From: Rhizoclosmatium globosum
Taxonomy: Eukaryota > Chytridiomycota > Chytridiomycetes > Chytridiales > Chytriomycetaceae
Reading direction: 5' to 3'
Length of the DNA: 64,000 nucleotides
NCBI GenBank assembly: GCA_002104985.1
Contig: MCGO01000040.1
Span: 248,001-312,000, forward strand
Part shown: positions 13,701 through 24,735 of the stretch, one piece after another
Layout of the letters: every line of letters begins with the position of its first letter
Position numbering within the stretch: position 1 is the stretch's first letter
Translations under genes and position numbers: made by a program
The notes under the pieces: model-generated
The model's database searches: none
The model's input: only the letters and a program-made list of their open reading frames with translations
Told to the model about the DNA's origin: nothing

Positions 13701-14264
13701 TGTTGGTTCGGCTGTTGCATGTTGTTTCAGGTCATGATATTGATAGCGATCGTGTTGCTGTTGTTGTGAGGGTAGAACTATAAAAGACGTTCCGGATTGT
13801 GGAGATGTGATTGCAGATGATAAAATGAAAGTTGATGCAGCAGCTTGACCTCCAGACAACACAGCCATACTACTGCGCATAGAGTCTGCTGGAGTTTCAA
13901 TATCCACTTTTCTTCCAGTAAGCATAACAGTGGGACGTTCAGGTATACGATGCAAATGGCTCTTTGGTCGATCTGAATCATGATCTCCACTAACACTTCC
14001 TGACGAGTTCTGAGATATCATATCTGGCGTCATAGCTCCTACTTTAGTCGACATTTCTACAAGCTTATTTATACGCGTTATTCCAATGTTCATTTGTAGC
14101 TGGAGATTTGTGAAGCTTGTTTGAAGTTGTTGTTGGAGCACCAACATCGTTGATTGCAGTTCTAGTGCCTCTTGAGCGTACGGATTTGGAAGTATACCTC
14201 CAGAAACGTTACTATTGGCACTAGTCACACTCCCTTGCAGGTTTGACCGAGTGGGGAGGGACAT
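10751..14264 (-). CDS. Cyclic-nucleotide-binding-domain cation channel (CNG/HCN type)
   Basis: This is a six-transmembrane voltage-gated-like channel with a C-linker and cyclic nucleotide-binding domain, presumably in the plasma or flagellar membrane. The start chosen at 14264 (MSLPTRSNLQ) opens a long, low-complexity Ser/Gln-rich cytoplasmic N-terminus of about 450 residues. S1-S3 fall at about 12160-12550. S4 carries the charges ICLIRTLRLPRM at about 12060. S5 is LSLCLLLIIYIHIQACIL. The pore exons splice to WMILQ-SIGNIFPLEF, so the filter is SIGN rather than GYG. The C-linker is rich in the usual helices (ELTEYLHWKQID, LLDYYDFKYRGKYFEE). The nucleotide-binding cassette is FFGE-VALIANIPRTASVQ, with the phosphate-contacting arginine present. 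Two apparent one-base losses, near 13275 and 12820, split the N-terminal region. Confidence 0.88.
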
Positions 14265-14411
14265 TGCTACAGATTTACTCCAGAAAGGAGAAGAGAAAAG
14301 AAATGCGTTCACAAAATCGTCAATGGATCTCTAATGTTTAACCTGAATGGCTCATTGAATCAACTCAATCTTTTCCATGTTTATTTGAGGAACGGTACAA
14401 GATATTTCTAT

Positions 14412-14738
14412 TTACAAGAGAGATGGGTACGTCCTGTAGACGGGAAGGCGTTTGGTCGAGAGCTGCATCAGGGCAGCGTGTTCATCTGTCAGAGTGGATT
14501 TCGAATGAAGTGGTGGAGTATTGAGCAAGTTCACGGCGGTAAACATGCATATGGTGAAAGGAATGAGACCAATAATCCAGACAGGAAGCACGGCGGCCCA
14601 GTACTTTTGAGGGTAATAAGTAACGTGCCAGGCAGCCAGAGTTGAGTCCGGAACAAGTGCCCAGATCAAGTAGACGAGAAGTGCTAAGAAGGAAGCCAGA
14701 TATAAGACAAAGCCGTCCGTCTCCCGCTGGCTGAGCAT
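14412..14738 (-). CDS. PIGP: PIG-P / Gpi19 subunit of GPI-GlcNAc transferase
   Basis: This is a small ER membrane subunit of the complex that transfers GlcNAc to phosphatidylinositol, the first step of GPI-anchor synthesis. The 108-residue protein shows the PIG-P signature: a first membrane helix GFVLYLASFLALLVYLIWAL, the loop LVPDSTLAAWHVTYYPQKYW (Tyr-Pro-Gln-Lys-Tyr-Trp is nearly invariant), and a second helix AAVLPVWIIGLIPFTICMF. The start at 14738 (MLSQRETDG) is chosen because upstream in-frame sequence lacks an ATG. The family usually begins with the first helix shortly after the start. The stop lies about 150 bp beyond the start of the channel gene, on the same strand. The divergent SPT7-like gene begins 69 bp away. 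Confidence 0.9.
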   Translation of the reverse strand: MLSQRETDGFVLYLASFLALLVYLIWALVPDSTLAAWHVTYYPQKYWAAVLPVWIIGLIPFTICMFTAVNLLNTPPLHSKSTLTDEHAALMQLSTKRLPVYRTYPSLL

Positions 14739-14807
14739 AGAGCTGGCAGTAGTTACTCTTTTTCCTTTAAAGATTATTTTCACTCACACAGTTCTACTTC
14801 TTAAGCA

Positions 14808-17800
14808 ATGGAGCAGCTGCTTCCTCTCGCACGGCACCTTCACCGAACCCGCATTGACCAACAGTACCTCGATTCAGCACAGCGAACAGCATTTGTGGCG
14901 GCACTCGAAAGCAGCGAAACGTGGTCGTTGTTCAGTGGATCGGCTGAATCGTTCAGTGTTCGGACGATGCTCTTTGACCAGTTTCTCGGATTTGGCGTTG
15001 GTGGATTTGGCGGCGGCGTTGTTGTTGTTTCGGGCGCAGCGGATGCGGACGTGGCTCGGGCTGCAAACGGGAACACGGACAACTCAAACTCAAACTCTTC
15101 AACAAACGAAACCTCGGACGAACAACAAATCGCCGCGAATGTTCCCATTGACGACTCGTTTTACTCGCTTGAATTCGACCGCGTCTTTATTAGTCAGTAC
15201 AATCCTGATGAGGCTCCGGTGCGTTCCTACTGGCTGAAAGACTGGCTCACACTGACTTCTGTCTGTAGAAAGTGCGCGATATCCAGCAAAATCATGAAGC
15301 TGCTGCTGCTTCTTCCACTGCAGATTCTTCAAAGAAGGCGGGCGCCCAACGACAGACTACATCAAACGTTGGTTCCATCCTTTCACCTGCGAATATACCA
15401 ATCTCATCAATTATCAATAGGTACCTATGCCGGAGAAGAATGATGATCCGGACAACTTGAAGGTTTCTAACTCTCAGCTTTCTGAAGGATAACAAACTCA
15501 CTCTACTCTTCCCGTTCCAGTTTCTCTTTGATGTCATTAGCAAAAACACAAGGCCCGAAAAGGAGAAGGAGCTCAAGAATCTTGTACAGCGCCTCAAACG
15601 GTCGCGATCTAAATGGGTAGGTGCTTTCTTGACAACAAAAACGAGGACAGACGGATGAAGGAAAGAACACAAATCTTTTCGGGTAGTGGGCGACGCGAAT
15701 AATATGTCTCAGAGACAGTCAGTTCATGCGAATCAGCCACCTAATCAAGGAAGTTGTATGCAATGACTTAAATGTACTAATAGGCTCATGACTATCGAAT
15801 TGGCCAAGAAGTATTGTACGAAGCCCTCGAGAAGACGTTGATTGAACTCAAAAATTATACTGTGAGCCTTTTGTTTATCACGTCTCATCATTTGGCTGAA
15901 TTATATTCTTCATAGGAACACTCAGAACCATTTTTAGTCCGAGTCAGCAAAAAGGATGTGCCTGATTACTACGATGGTAAGCCGTTTTTTACTAATCGTT
16001 TGTGTATAAACGCACACACCTTATAGTCATCAAAAATCCAATGGATCTCGGAACAATGACCAAAAAACTCACCAACCTGGAATACATGAGCAAGGACGAC
16101 TTTGCATCTGATCTATCACTGATTTGGTCCAACTGCCTCACGTTTAACGTTCAACCGGTATGTCCCTTTCAACACTTGTCCGAGTAATTCTGTTATGTTA
16201 ACAAGTAACCACAAATAGGACTCTATTTATCGTAAAAAGGCATTCATGATGAAACGAAAATCTCTTGACTTGCTCAAACGCGTGCCAGATATTAAAATTA
16301 TTGTGAAACCGCAAGAACCCGAATCAGAAAGTGATGACGATGAGAAAGATGAAGATAAAGGCGGAGAAGTTGTCAGCAAACGGTCAGCAGTGGGAGGGAA
16401 GGTTAGGCGTGGCTCACAATCGAATGAACCTACGAACAAAAGTGCGGCTGCGAAAGCAAGCAATCTAGCTGGATCATCGGCTGCGAGAAAAACTCCAGCC
16501 CCTGTAGAAGAACCACCTATTATCATCAATTTCGATGATGACGAACCAATGGGTGAGGCTGCCACACCTGCAGTTGCCGTTGGAGCAGGAGAACCCACTT
16601 CAAGAACTGCTACCCCTGCTCCTCAAGTGGATGGCGGAGAAATCAAGAGAGAATCTACGCCAGATGTGAAGACTGATGTCAAGAAGGATCCAGGATCCAA
16701 CAGTGTTCCAATGGCCACAGGGCCTGACGCACCTACTGCTCCTACTCCTGAAGATGGGCCTGAATTTGATGAGGATTATGTTGCAGGTGCAAGCATTCAG
16801 GTCAAAAAGTATTTGGACGTTACAGAAGAGCTGCGAAAGAACAATTATGTACGTATCTAATAATTATCAGGCAATTTTTATCTAACAGCCTGCAAAAACC
16901 AGATGTCGCGTGAACATAGTCTGAATACGCCATCATTTGGTGATCGTTTTGCTGTTTCGAGAAACCCGGCTGGTTTCCAAACTTTCCTGGAAAGTTTCAA
17001 TGAGTTTTGTGAGCGAAACATCAAGAGGAAAAGTGGGAAGCTCGATGATGAGGCTGACAAGGATGGGTTTTTCTTACCAGAATTGACACATTTTGGAACA
17101 TGTCTACCTCATATCCACAAGTGCAACGAAATTTAGAGTGAGGATTCTGAGGTATTGATTTTGAGATACTCAAACCATGTATTAGAGCTCCAACTGAAAG
17201 CCTTTCGGACTTTCCCGAGTCACAAGCTGATCCAACAGCAAAGTCACGAAACTGATCGCCAAAAATGTAGAATTCTTGCGAAAGATTAAAGATATTCATT
17301 GTAGGATAATAGCGCGAATGGTGAGGCTGTGTAATGCGAATATACTTCAACTGATGCGAGTTTAGACGGACGATCCAAATCTGATCCCACCACCACGAGT
17401 TCCTCCTCCGTCTAAGACGGATGCGGAGAGATCTGCAAGGATGCCTGATTTTGTTGTAACTCCTGATGCAGCTGACGCGATTATGACACAACTGACCAGT
17501 CGGCTATTGATGCACACAGGATTTGATGGTGACGTCCGTCCATGAAATTATCCCGAATCTAACCAAGATTGCGAATTACAGCCATCCAAGGGTCTGCGCT
17601 CGCAATCTTGAACGATATTGGAATTCAATATATGCAAAATTTGGGCAAAACACTACGTTTATACGTGGATAAAGAAGATCAAACATTATCTCATGAAGTA
17701 AGTGCCTGTTTTATGATGTGGTTTGGTAACCACTTTTTGCAGGATATTCTTAAGCGAACTCTTCAAGTCAACGGTGTTGAGAATGCAAATAAGCTTGATT

Positions 17801-18714
17801 TGTATGTGCGGAATGACATACAACGATATAGTGTCAAGTTGTTTGACCTCAAGAAGAAGCTTTCACTAATGTACAAGAATTTGTTGGAGAGTGGTGGGCT
17901 TGACTCTGATTCTGGTGTCGATATTCGGATTGGAGATTGAGTGCAGAGATTATGAGGTTTGTTGGGTGTGTGCGTTAGTATGGCGCTGATGTTGAATATT
18001 TGTATTCACAGTGGTAACTTCTTGGAAGATCTGGGAGTTGACTTCTTGAATCTGAAAGATCTTGGAATTGATGTTACATCGGTAACAACTGCCTGAATTC
18101 ATTCTATAGTTTCTCACAGATTGTCAGATCCCACTGGAAGTATGGAATAGGAAAGCAGACTCGGCCTCAAAAATCAAGAAGAGGGAATTTTCTAAAGAGT
18201 TGAGTAACTGCTATCCTCTTTAATTTGTTCATTCGTTGCGTGCAGAGGCTCGGCGATTCCTGGAAATTCGTTCGATCAAGTTGACCCTGAAACTCAGTGG
18301 AAGCCTGTCAATCCTTCTTCCGTAATTGGAATTTTAAAGACGTTTTACAATGCCCGGGCTGAGACGAATGATATGCGTGATGTAGTTAGGAAACCTGACC
18401 GAGTACATAAATCTGACCGTCACAACACAAATTAGGATGAAGAGCAAGAAATCAAGTCGAAAGCATTCCAGAAAACAAAGGCCATGGTTAAACAGGCGAA
18501 CTTGGGTCGCAAGAAACACACTGCCGCCGAAATCGCAAAACTTGCCAAACAAACTGACTTGGCCAAGTCAAAAGAAGAAGCGAAACGGAAACGAGAGGCA
18601 GAGAAAGCAGAGAAGGCGAAGCTCAAGGAGGAAAAGAAGCTTGTAAAGAAAAGTAAGGGAAATCCACCGTTGCCGCAGCCACAGTTTCCTGCAGTGCCCG
18701 GCGGCAGTATGTAA
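14808..18714 (+). CDS. SPT7: SPT7-like SAGA subunit (bromodomain plus histone fold)
   Basis: The order of domains fits Spt7, a core subunit of the SAGA co-activator. An N-terminal region has Gly/Ala- and Asn/Ser-rich stretches. A bromodomain at 15780-16280 is assembled over four exons: [20 protein letters not shown], then [20 protein letters not shown] and [13 protein letters not shown], with the acetyl-lysine-binding Asn preserved. A long acidic and Pro/Thr-rich linker follows at 16310-16850. A Bromo_TP histone fold sits at about 17570-17900 ([20 protein letters not shown]). The C-terminus is highly basic, Lys/Glu/Ala-rich. About 12 introns are present and some exon borders in 17100-17560 are unclear. 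A frame slip may be present in 14950-15300. Other bromodomain-histone-fold proteins (TAF3/8) are less likely because of the order. Confidence 0.78.
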
Positions 18715-18737
18715 CAAAGTTTTCATAAATTATTGTA

Positions 18738-19065
18738 TTATTGGCTGTTGTCGCTGCGTTTGGATAGAATTTGAGAGAGGATTGTCTTTGCTGTTTGACG
18801 ACCCAGTTCAGTTCCCTGTTTGAGTCCCTCAGAGAAGCCTGCATTGTACCCAACTGCAAAGAAATATGTTATGATCATATGGAATGGTTGGTAGAAGCAG
18901 CATACCATCAAAGCCTTCTTGCATACTCTTCTCCTTGCCTTCAGTTACTCCCTCTCGGTATCCATTGGTTCCATGAACCCTTTGTAGTGCCAGAAACTCT
19001 CTATCTTGGGCTACAGTTGAAGCGGGCTGAGCATAGTCATCATCATCCTCAAGCCAATCCGCCAT
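18738..19065 (-). CDS. YAE1: YAE1-domain protein
   Basis: This small protein carries the Yae1/Lto1 repeat, GYREGVTEGKEKSMQEGFD in exon 1, continuing G-YNAGFSEGLKQGTELGRQ in exon 2 after a short intron at about 18850-18905. In yeast, Yae1 and Lto1 form an adaptor that brings the Fe-S protein Rli1 (ABCE1) to the cytosolic iron-sulphur assembly machinery. The start at 19065 gives MADWLEDDDDYAQPAS, an acidic leader like that of Yae1. The stop at 18738-18740 is 23 bp from the SPT7-like stop. The product is about 90 residues, short for the family. Yae1 and Lto1 share this repeat; the acidic N-terminus and the DREFLALQRVHGTNGY segment make Yae1 the better choice. Confidence 0.75.
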
Positions 19066-19152
19066 TTTCAAAAAACAAAAAACAAATCAAAACATGTCAT
19101 TTGGCTACAGTAGGAGCCTGAACAATATAACATAGTTAACCTAATAACGATC

Positions 19153-22100
19153 ATTCAAGGTCGCTGGTACTATCAAAGCTCTGAGCCAGATGGAACAAGT
19201 TTTGTAGTAGGACGTTCCGTGAGTGATTGGAATACACAATACAGCACTAAACGACATTATTAGTTTCAACTACAATACGTCACCACGGGTGGAACTATAA
19301 CATGGACCGCTCCGACTTCTTGTACACTCGGGAGTACATCTTCAGCATCAACGACAGCAACATGCAGCGCCCTGGAATCTACGCCTTCACAGTGACCAGT
19401 ACCACACCGGCTGCGGCAGACACTTTCTACGTGACAGTTATCGCGGCACCAGGCTGTCATCAATGGTATTTCACGACGGGAACACAGAATGTGGTGTCGA
19501 TCGGGAGTAGTTTGACAGGTTACATTTGGATTGTGGATCCGCTTATTTAGTAGCGAATACGGGTTCGGCAGAAGCACTTGGAACGGCCACTTCTCCATCT
19601 ACGGTAAATTTCTCGACTCTGGGAAAGTGTGGTTCTTGATGTGTTTATAGAACTCAAAAGCTATCACGACTGGATACGCGAATATTGGAGAGTCTCCTGT
19701 CGTTTCATTCGCCGGCTCGACTGCAGGCAGTTTAACGTCAGTGGTATATAATTCGGCGCAAGGGTGAGTCTAGTTTCCTTTGCAAGCATGGCTGTGCTAA
19801 GGATTTGACAGATATTGGAAGGTTACATTTGCAGCTACTAGCCCGCAATCTATTCCTGTTTCAATTACTGGACATCAAATTTCCATTATGGACTGTGTAA
19901 TTGAACCAAAGATGGTCATGATTTATATCCAACCAAACTATGTTACGACTTGGTTTGTAACAGCATCTTCAGCATCTACGGGCTCAACAGCTTTCAACAT
20001 TTTCCCGAATGCATGTACGCCTAATTTGATGCTTGCAACGAGTTCAAACTATGGTGTGGCGAATGTTGCTGTATCAAAGTCTTACTTTCTCGCATCAAAC
20101 GAGCCGATTTTGACCGGAGCTTATAACCTGGATTCTTCTGGTGTTAAGGCTATTGCTGCCACTTCTCTTGGTGTAACTGTATTGACAACCAACTCTGCTG
20201 TCTACTTCGTTAACTTTGCGTCCATGTCTCCGATTCAAGCAACTGGTTTGGGTTCAGGAATCACGAATATTCGAGCTGCAAATATTTGTAGCAGCCAATC
20301 AAAAAATCTGAACACCCACGTTGTGGCTTGGATGAGCATCTCTGGAGTCACGGCATTTTATTATTCGACTGACGGTGGCCAGACATTCTTCGCAGTGGAT
20401 CTTGTGTCGAATCTCTCTGCGTCTGGAACAGCCAAAATTCGAGACATATTGGTTTCTCAACAGCAACAAAGCTACATCATTATGATTCGTGACGGCACGA
20501 ACGACAAGCTATTTCTGTACAATACTGTTTTGGGAACAGTGACTGCAGGCTATTCGTTTGGTTCCTCCAGCAGTGTGATTGATAGTAACGCAGGAGCATC
20601 CCCTTTCATGACAGAAGGTCAAGGAAGCTTATTATTCAGTGGTGACTCTCTTTTCATGAGGTAGGTACCGTACAAATTGGTTCACAAGTTTTACCAAACT
20701 CTTTTGATATAGTCCTGACTTTGGTCAAACCATGTTTACTGTTACGCTACAAAGCCGAGATTCTGCCCGTCCAGCAACAGGATTGGCTTCTTCCGAATGG
20801 GTGAAACAAACTGTCATAGCACCCGATGGATCTGCGTTTGCAGTTTTAACATCCAACAATCGATTATTTTATGGACAGCCTGGAATATCCACTGCAATAG
20901 AATTAACTTCTGGGCTTTTAACCACTAGTCGTATGTTTTGGCGTTGGACTTAAATTTGCAGCCTAATCACTGTTTAGTGGCACAAATTGGATTTGACGGT
21001 TTGCAGAGACTGATTGTATATACTCCGACTAGTACTGCAAACTATGTAATAAGCCGTGTGATTCCTGTTTCGAACGAAATTTTGAGCCCTCGGTATTCTA
21101 AGTTGGAGTGAAGTATATTTCTGACAACATATTAGGGCACCAACTTCAGCCAATCCAACACTGATTTGTCCGTATAGCTCATGGTCTACGAGCTTGTCGT
21201 CAGTCTCTACGACTGTTGATATCGGTAAGTTATTCCAAAGCAAACCAAAGTCCTAAAATTTTCCTCAGGAGAAACATTTACTATTACAGCAACTGTCAAG
21301 GCAGCCAACTCTGTGATTAAGGACGTCTTGGTAATCTATTTGGACTCATTACCGTGAAAATGTTTACTTATGTACCACAACGTCAGATCACTCAGTCCAA
21401 CTACAGTATTCTCTCCCTCAATTCCTCATCCTCTATCGCTACCTCCATCGATATCTATGCTCCACCAACAAACCTGATAACACAACAAACAACCTTCATG
21501 ATCCAGCCTAGCAGCACATCTCTCTCCGGTACCTCCCAGCTCGGAATCCGCCCCAAAGCTGCCAACCTCGCCTGTCCTTCCCAATTCAAAACCATATCAT
21601 GTATAGTCGGATGCCCAAGCACGCGTCGAATCGTCCTCCGCACAAACTCCACAGCTCCAACAGTGGGACAAACATACCAACCTCAATCGACTGCACGCTC
21701 GCACCGACTTCCGTCTTCCTTGCTGCGGGAACTTGGATTTCAGATTGGGCGACATTTTCGCGTCCGAATTACGACAAGTACGTTTCGTATAATTGTGGAA
21801 TGTATGGACTTCCTGTGGACGCGTGGTACGGCACACCATTTACGCCTGTGTTTGATGTATATGACGGGAATGTTTTTGTAAAGACTGTTACTGCGAATGT
21901 TGGGCTGTGGGAAATGAATGGGCGGCCGTTTGGGTATAATATGACAAATGCGGGTGCTGGGTGTATTAGTGCGGCGCAGACTTGGACTGGACTTGTGCAA
22001 GCTGCCGGAGGGCTGGTGGAAATCCTTTAAGTGCTTGGGGACCAAATGTACGTTGTTCCTGATCTTGGGGGTGTTAATCAATAACGCTGTTTTGCTACAG

Positions 22101-22566
22101 AATTATGTATCGTGTTTCCAGAGTGGAAGTACATTATCAAATCCCAACGACGCGTACACGATATTTAATCAGACTAACAAGTTGGGAATTGTATGGACGG
22201 GTGGAACATCAGGCCTTTACTTGTTTACCGCCAAAGTTGTGGATCCTACATTCAGGTGCATTTTTTAGTATATTTAATAACCAGTTCATGTTATTAATTT
22301 TGTGTCTTAACAGTTATTGCACACTGACTGCGACATTTGCAGTAAACGTTTACGGAGCCCCTGTTTCGGCGGGAATTCAAGCGGGAGTAATGATAGGCCT
22401 GACTCTTATATTCTTTGCTGTTTTGGCAGCTTCATACTTTTTGTATTTGCGGGAACGTAGATTGGAGGCAAAGGAGAAGGAGCAAGAGGAAATTGACGGT
22501 GAGGGAGAGGAATCAAAAGACGATGGAGCTGACGGCGGAATGCTTTGGAAAGAGAAGTTGGAGTGA
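19153..22566 (+). CDS. CatSper accessory subunit, delta/epsilon-like
   Basis: This is a large single-pass membrane protein with the build of CatSper auxiliary subunits, which in sperm flagella surround the pH-regulated Ca2+ channel. The extracellular part at 19160-21340 is rich in beta-strand Ser/Thr/Val/Gly segments, as in the propeller and Ig-like domains of these subunits. The C-terminal ectodomain has the diagnostic features: cysteine-spaced YNCGMYGLPVDAWYGTPF, FDVYDG, VGLWEMNGRPFGYNMT, AGCISAAQTWTGLVQ, AWGPNNYVSCFQSG, then GLYLFTAKVVDPTFSYC. A membrane helix GVMIGLTLIFFAVLAASYFLYLR and a short acidic tail follow. Apparent frame breaks fall near 19300, 21650 and 22005. The true 5' end and signal peptide are unresolved. 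CatSper is known from a blastoclad fungus (Allomyces), so presence here is plausible. Confidence 0.72.
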
Positions 22567-22628
22567 CGTGGTTTGTTTGTGAAGAATGAAGGAGACGTGG
22601 GATTTCTCTTTTTTCGACAGTCCAAAAA

Positions 22629-23290
22629 ATGGTTACTACTTCCCAAGTTTTGCTTGGAGCTGGACTCTTCCTTGCTGGATATGCCGTCTACTTTGACCAA
22701 AGAAGACAAAGAGACCCTGAATTCAGACGCCGTTTGCGTGAGTTGGTGTTTGAAATGAAAGGCTGGGACACTCAACGGCTGAAACAGGGGCTGATCGTCA
22801 GGCTGCGCAGAAGCTTCAGGAGCAAGATCGTTTGAAGGCTGACAGTCAGGCGGATGCGGCTGTGAAGGCGGCCATGGAGGCCTTGGGAATGAACGACGAC
22901 AAGGTTCCAACAACCGAGGCAGAGAAGCAGACCTACTTGACACGTCAATTGCAGTTGGGAGAGCAGTTCTTGAACCAAGGTGCGGAATGTTATTGGGAAT
23001 GAGGCAAGGAGGACCGGGTCTTAACCCTCGTTGATTCAAACAGGACCAGCTCACTACAAGGCTGCAGCCACCTGCTTGTTCCGAGCCTTGCAAGTCTACC
23101 CAGACCCATTGAAGTTGCTCATGGCATTCCAGGAGACTGTTCCACCTCAGGTTCTGGACATGGTTATGCAGATGATGGCTCAAGAAGGGCCAAAGAAGCC
23201 AGAGGAAGAGAAGGTGGGAATCTTTACATGAGTACACGAGAAGTCACGTTATTAACTTAGAATTCACAGATCCAAGAGATTCTCGACTGA
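22629..23290 (+). CDS. TOM20: Mitochondrial import receptor TOM20
   Basis: This outer-membrane receptor recognises presequences of proteins bound for the mitochondrion. The start at 22629 gives an N-terminal membrane anchor VTTSQVLLGAGLFLAGYAVY, followed by FDQRRQRDPEFRRRLR, the charged Tom20 stretch after the anchor. A soluble domain holds LTRQLQLGEQFLNQ-GPAHYKAAATCLFRALQVYP, the TPR-like helix pair that binds presequences, and PPQVLDMVMQM. Three introns are visible: about 22739-22790, 22979-23041 and 23213-23269. The last one joins EEEK to IQEILD and the stop at 23288-23290. The length of about 160 residues is normal for fungal and animal Tom20. Confidence 0.87.
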
Positions 23291-23343
23291 ATGGGTTTTA
23301 ATAAAGTTGTACTGTGCATTTCTCTTTCCCCTAAACCAAACAA

Positions 23344-24669
23344 ATGGGCAACACACCATCGCAGGGCACGAGCACCGCCGAGACAGGCTTCCCTTCGCAC
23401 GGCTACCACGTGCTCCGAGTTGAAGGACGCAGTGCCGCAGCGGCCGCGGGACTCGAGGCGTGGTTCGACTACATTGTCGGCGTAGACGGGACGGCGACGG
23501 CGAAGGAGGCCGATGCCGCACTCGCCTTTGCCGTTGGCGCCGCGACTGCAACGCTGACACTCGATGTCTGGAGTGCAAAGACGCGGCAGCTCAGGTCGAT
23601 TCAACTTGCGGTGCCCGACGACGGTTCGCAAGTGGGTCTCACGGCGAGAATGTGTGCCCTTGATCGCTCGGACCCGCGCGTCTGGCGCATCCTCGATGTG
23701 CGTTTGCCCCGTGATTGATGGGTCGCCACAAAGCCCTCAGACAACTAAAACACTGCCAACAATCAACCAAAACAGGTCCTGCCAAACTCACCTGCTGAAC
23801 ACGCAGGTCTGCGGCCCATTACTGACTACATTGTTGGTTTGCCTCCATCGCCAAATGAAGATGATCCTGATCTGGTATTGCGTGAACGTGATTCATTGTT
23901 TGAGCTTGTAGAGTCTCGGATTGGTTCATCAATCACGCTTGTTGTTTATTCTTCCGTTATGGACTCACTACGGCTTGTTGAACTAGCCCCTCGATTCGAT
24001 TGGGGCGGACCTGGATGGTAACTGGCCTATCATCGATTCATCGTTGAGACTTGGACTTACACACACAATATATATAGTATGGGATGCGATATTGGTTTCG
24101 GTCCCTTGCACCAAATTCCGAATCCTAATGCTGAAGCGTCATCATCTTCTCCTTCTGGAACTTTCACTCTTTCATCGTCAGACTCCACATCATCCCCGTC
24201 AAAGCCTCAACAACGACAATATGGCCTAAAGCCCTCAGGATCGAAACCTGTAATGCGTATCATTTCAAAATTGAATAATGCTTCTTCATCAAATACCCAT
24301 GGTCACTCTCATGACGGCGGCGATTCACATGGGGACCATGCCCATGACAGTCACGACAGCCATGACCACGCAACTGATTCTCACGTACACAATGATCATT
24401 CTTATGGTGATGAAAGTGTTGGCCATTCACACGGCAGCGAGCCCTGCACTGGACACGATTCTCATGATGTGCAGGATTCTGCTAGTGGACATGGACATAG
24501 TCATAACGAAAGTTCAACCAGACATCATGATGATCATGAAGGTGTACAAGGCGAATACGTGGGTACAAATTCACATGTACATGATAATGGATTGGATACT
24601 GCAAATCAAAGTAATTCTAAACAGCATGCTCATTCACATAGCGAAGGAGGACACGGTCATTCACACTAA
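23344..24669 (+). CDS. GRH1: Golgi reassembly stacking protein (GRASP/Grh1) with His-rich tail
   Basis: This is a peripheral Golgi/ER-exit protein with two PDZ-like GRASP domains. The start MGNTPSQGT provides the N-terminal Gly2 used for myristoylation in animals. Domain 1 reads GYHVLRVEGRSAAAAAGLEA and FDYIVGVDG; domain 2 after intron 23698-23775 has LPNSPAEHAGLRPITDYIVG. Intron 2 (about 24017-24078) joins to the hallmark CDIGFGPLHQIP. The C-terminal region is unusual. After a Ser/Pro linker it carries about 30 histidines in the last 120 or so residues, largely as HGHSH and DSHDH repeats. The GRASP domains and the tail share one uninterrupted exon, so this is not a neighbouring zinc-transporter gene. 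Confidence 0.93.
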
Positions 24670-24692
24670 TGGTAACAGTAAACGGATTAGAT

Positions 24693-24698
24693 AATAAA
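24693..24698 (+). terminator. AATAAA polyadenylation signal of the GRASP gene
   Basis: The hexamer lies 24 bp after the stop codon, in the 66-bp gap before the convergent CHZ-like gene ends. Such a short 3' UTR fits the compact spacing around it. Confidence 0.45.
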
Positions 24699-24735
24699 GA
24701 AACGTTTATTGGACGTTCTGATTCTGAAAAAACAT

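Noticed and set aside
22377..23237. 286-codon minus-strand open frame across the CatSper 3' end and TOM20
   Set aside because: It overlaps two genes with clear family motifs on the plus strand and shows no domain itself.
24295..24669. Separate ZIP/CDF-type zinc transporter fragment
   Set aside because: No membrane helices are present and the His region is continuous with the GRASP second domain in the same exon.
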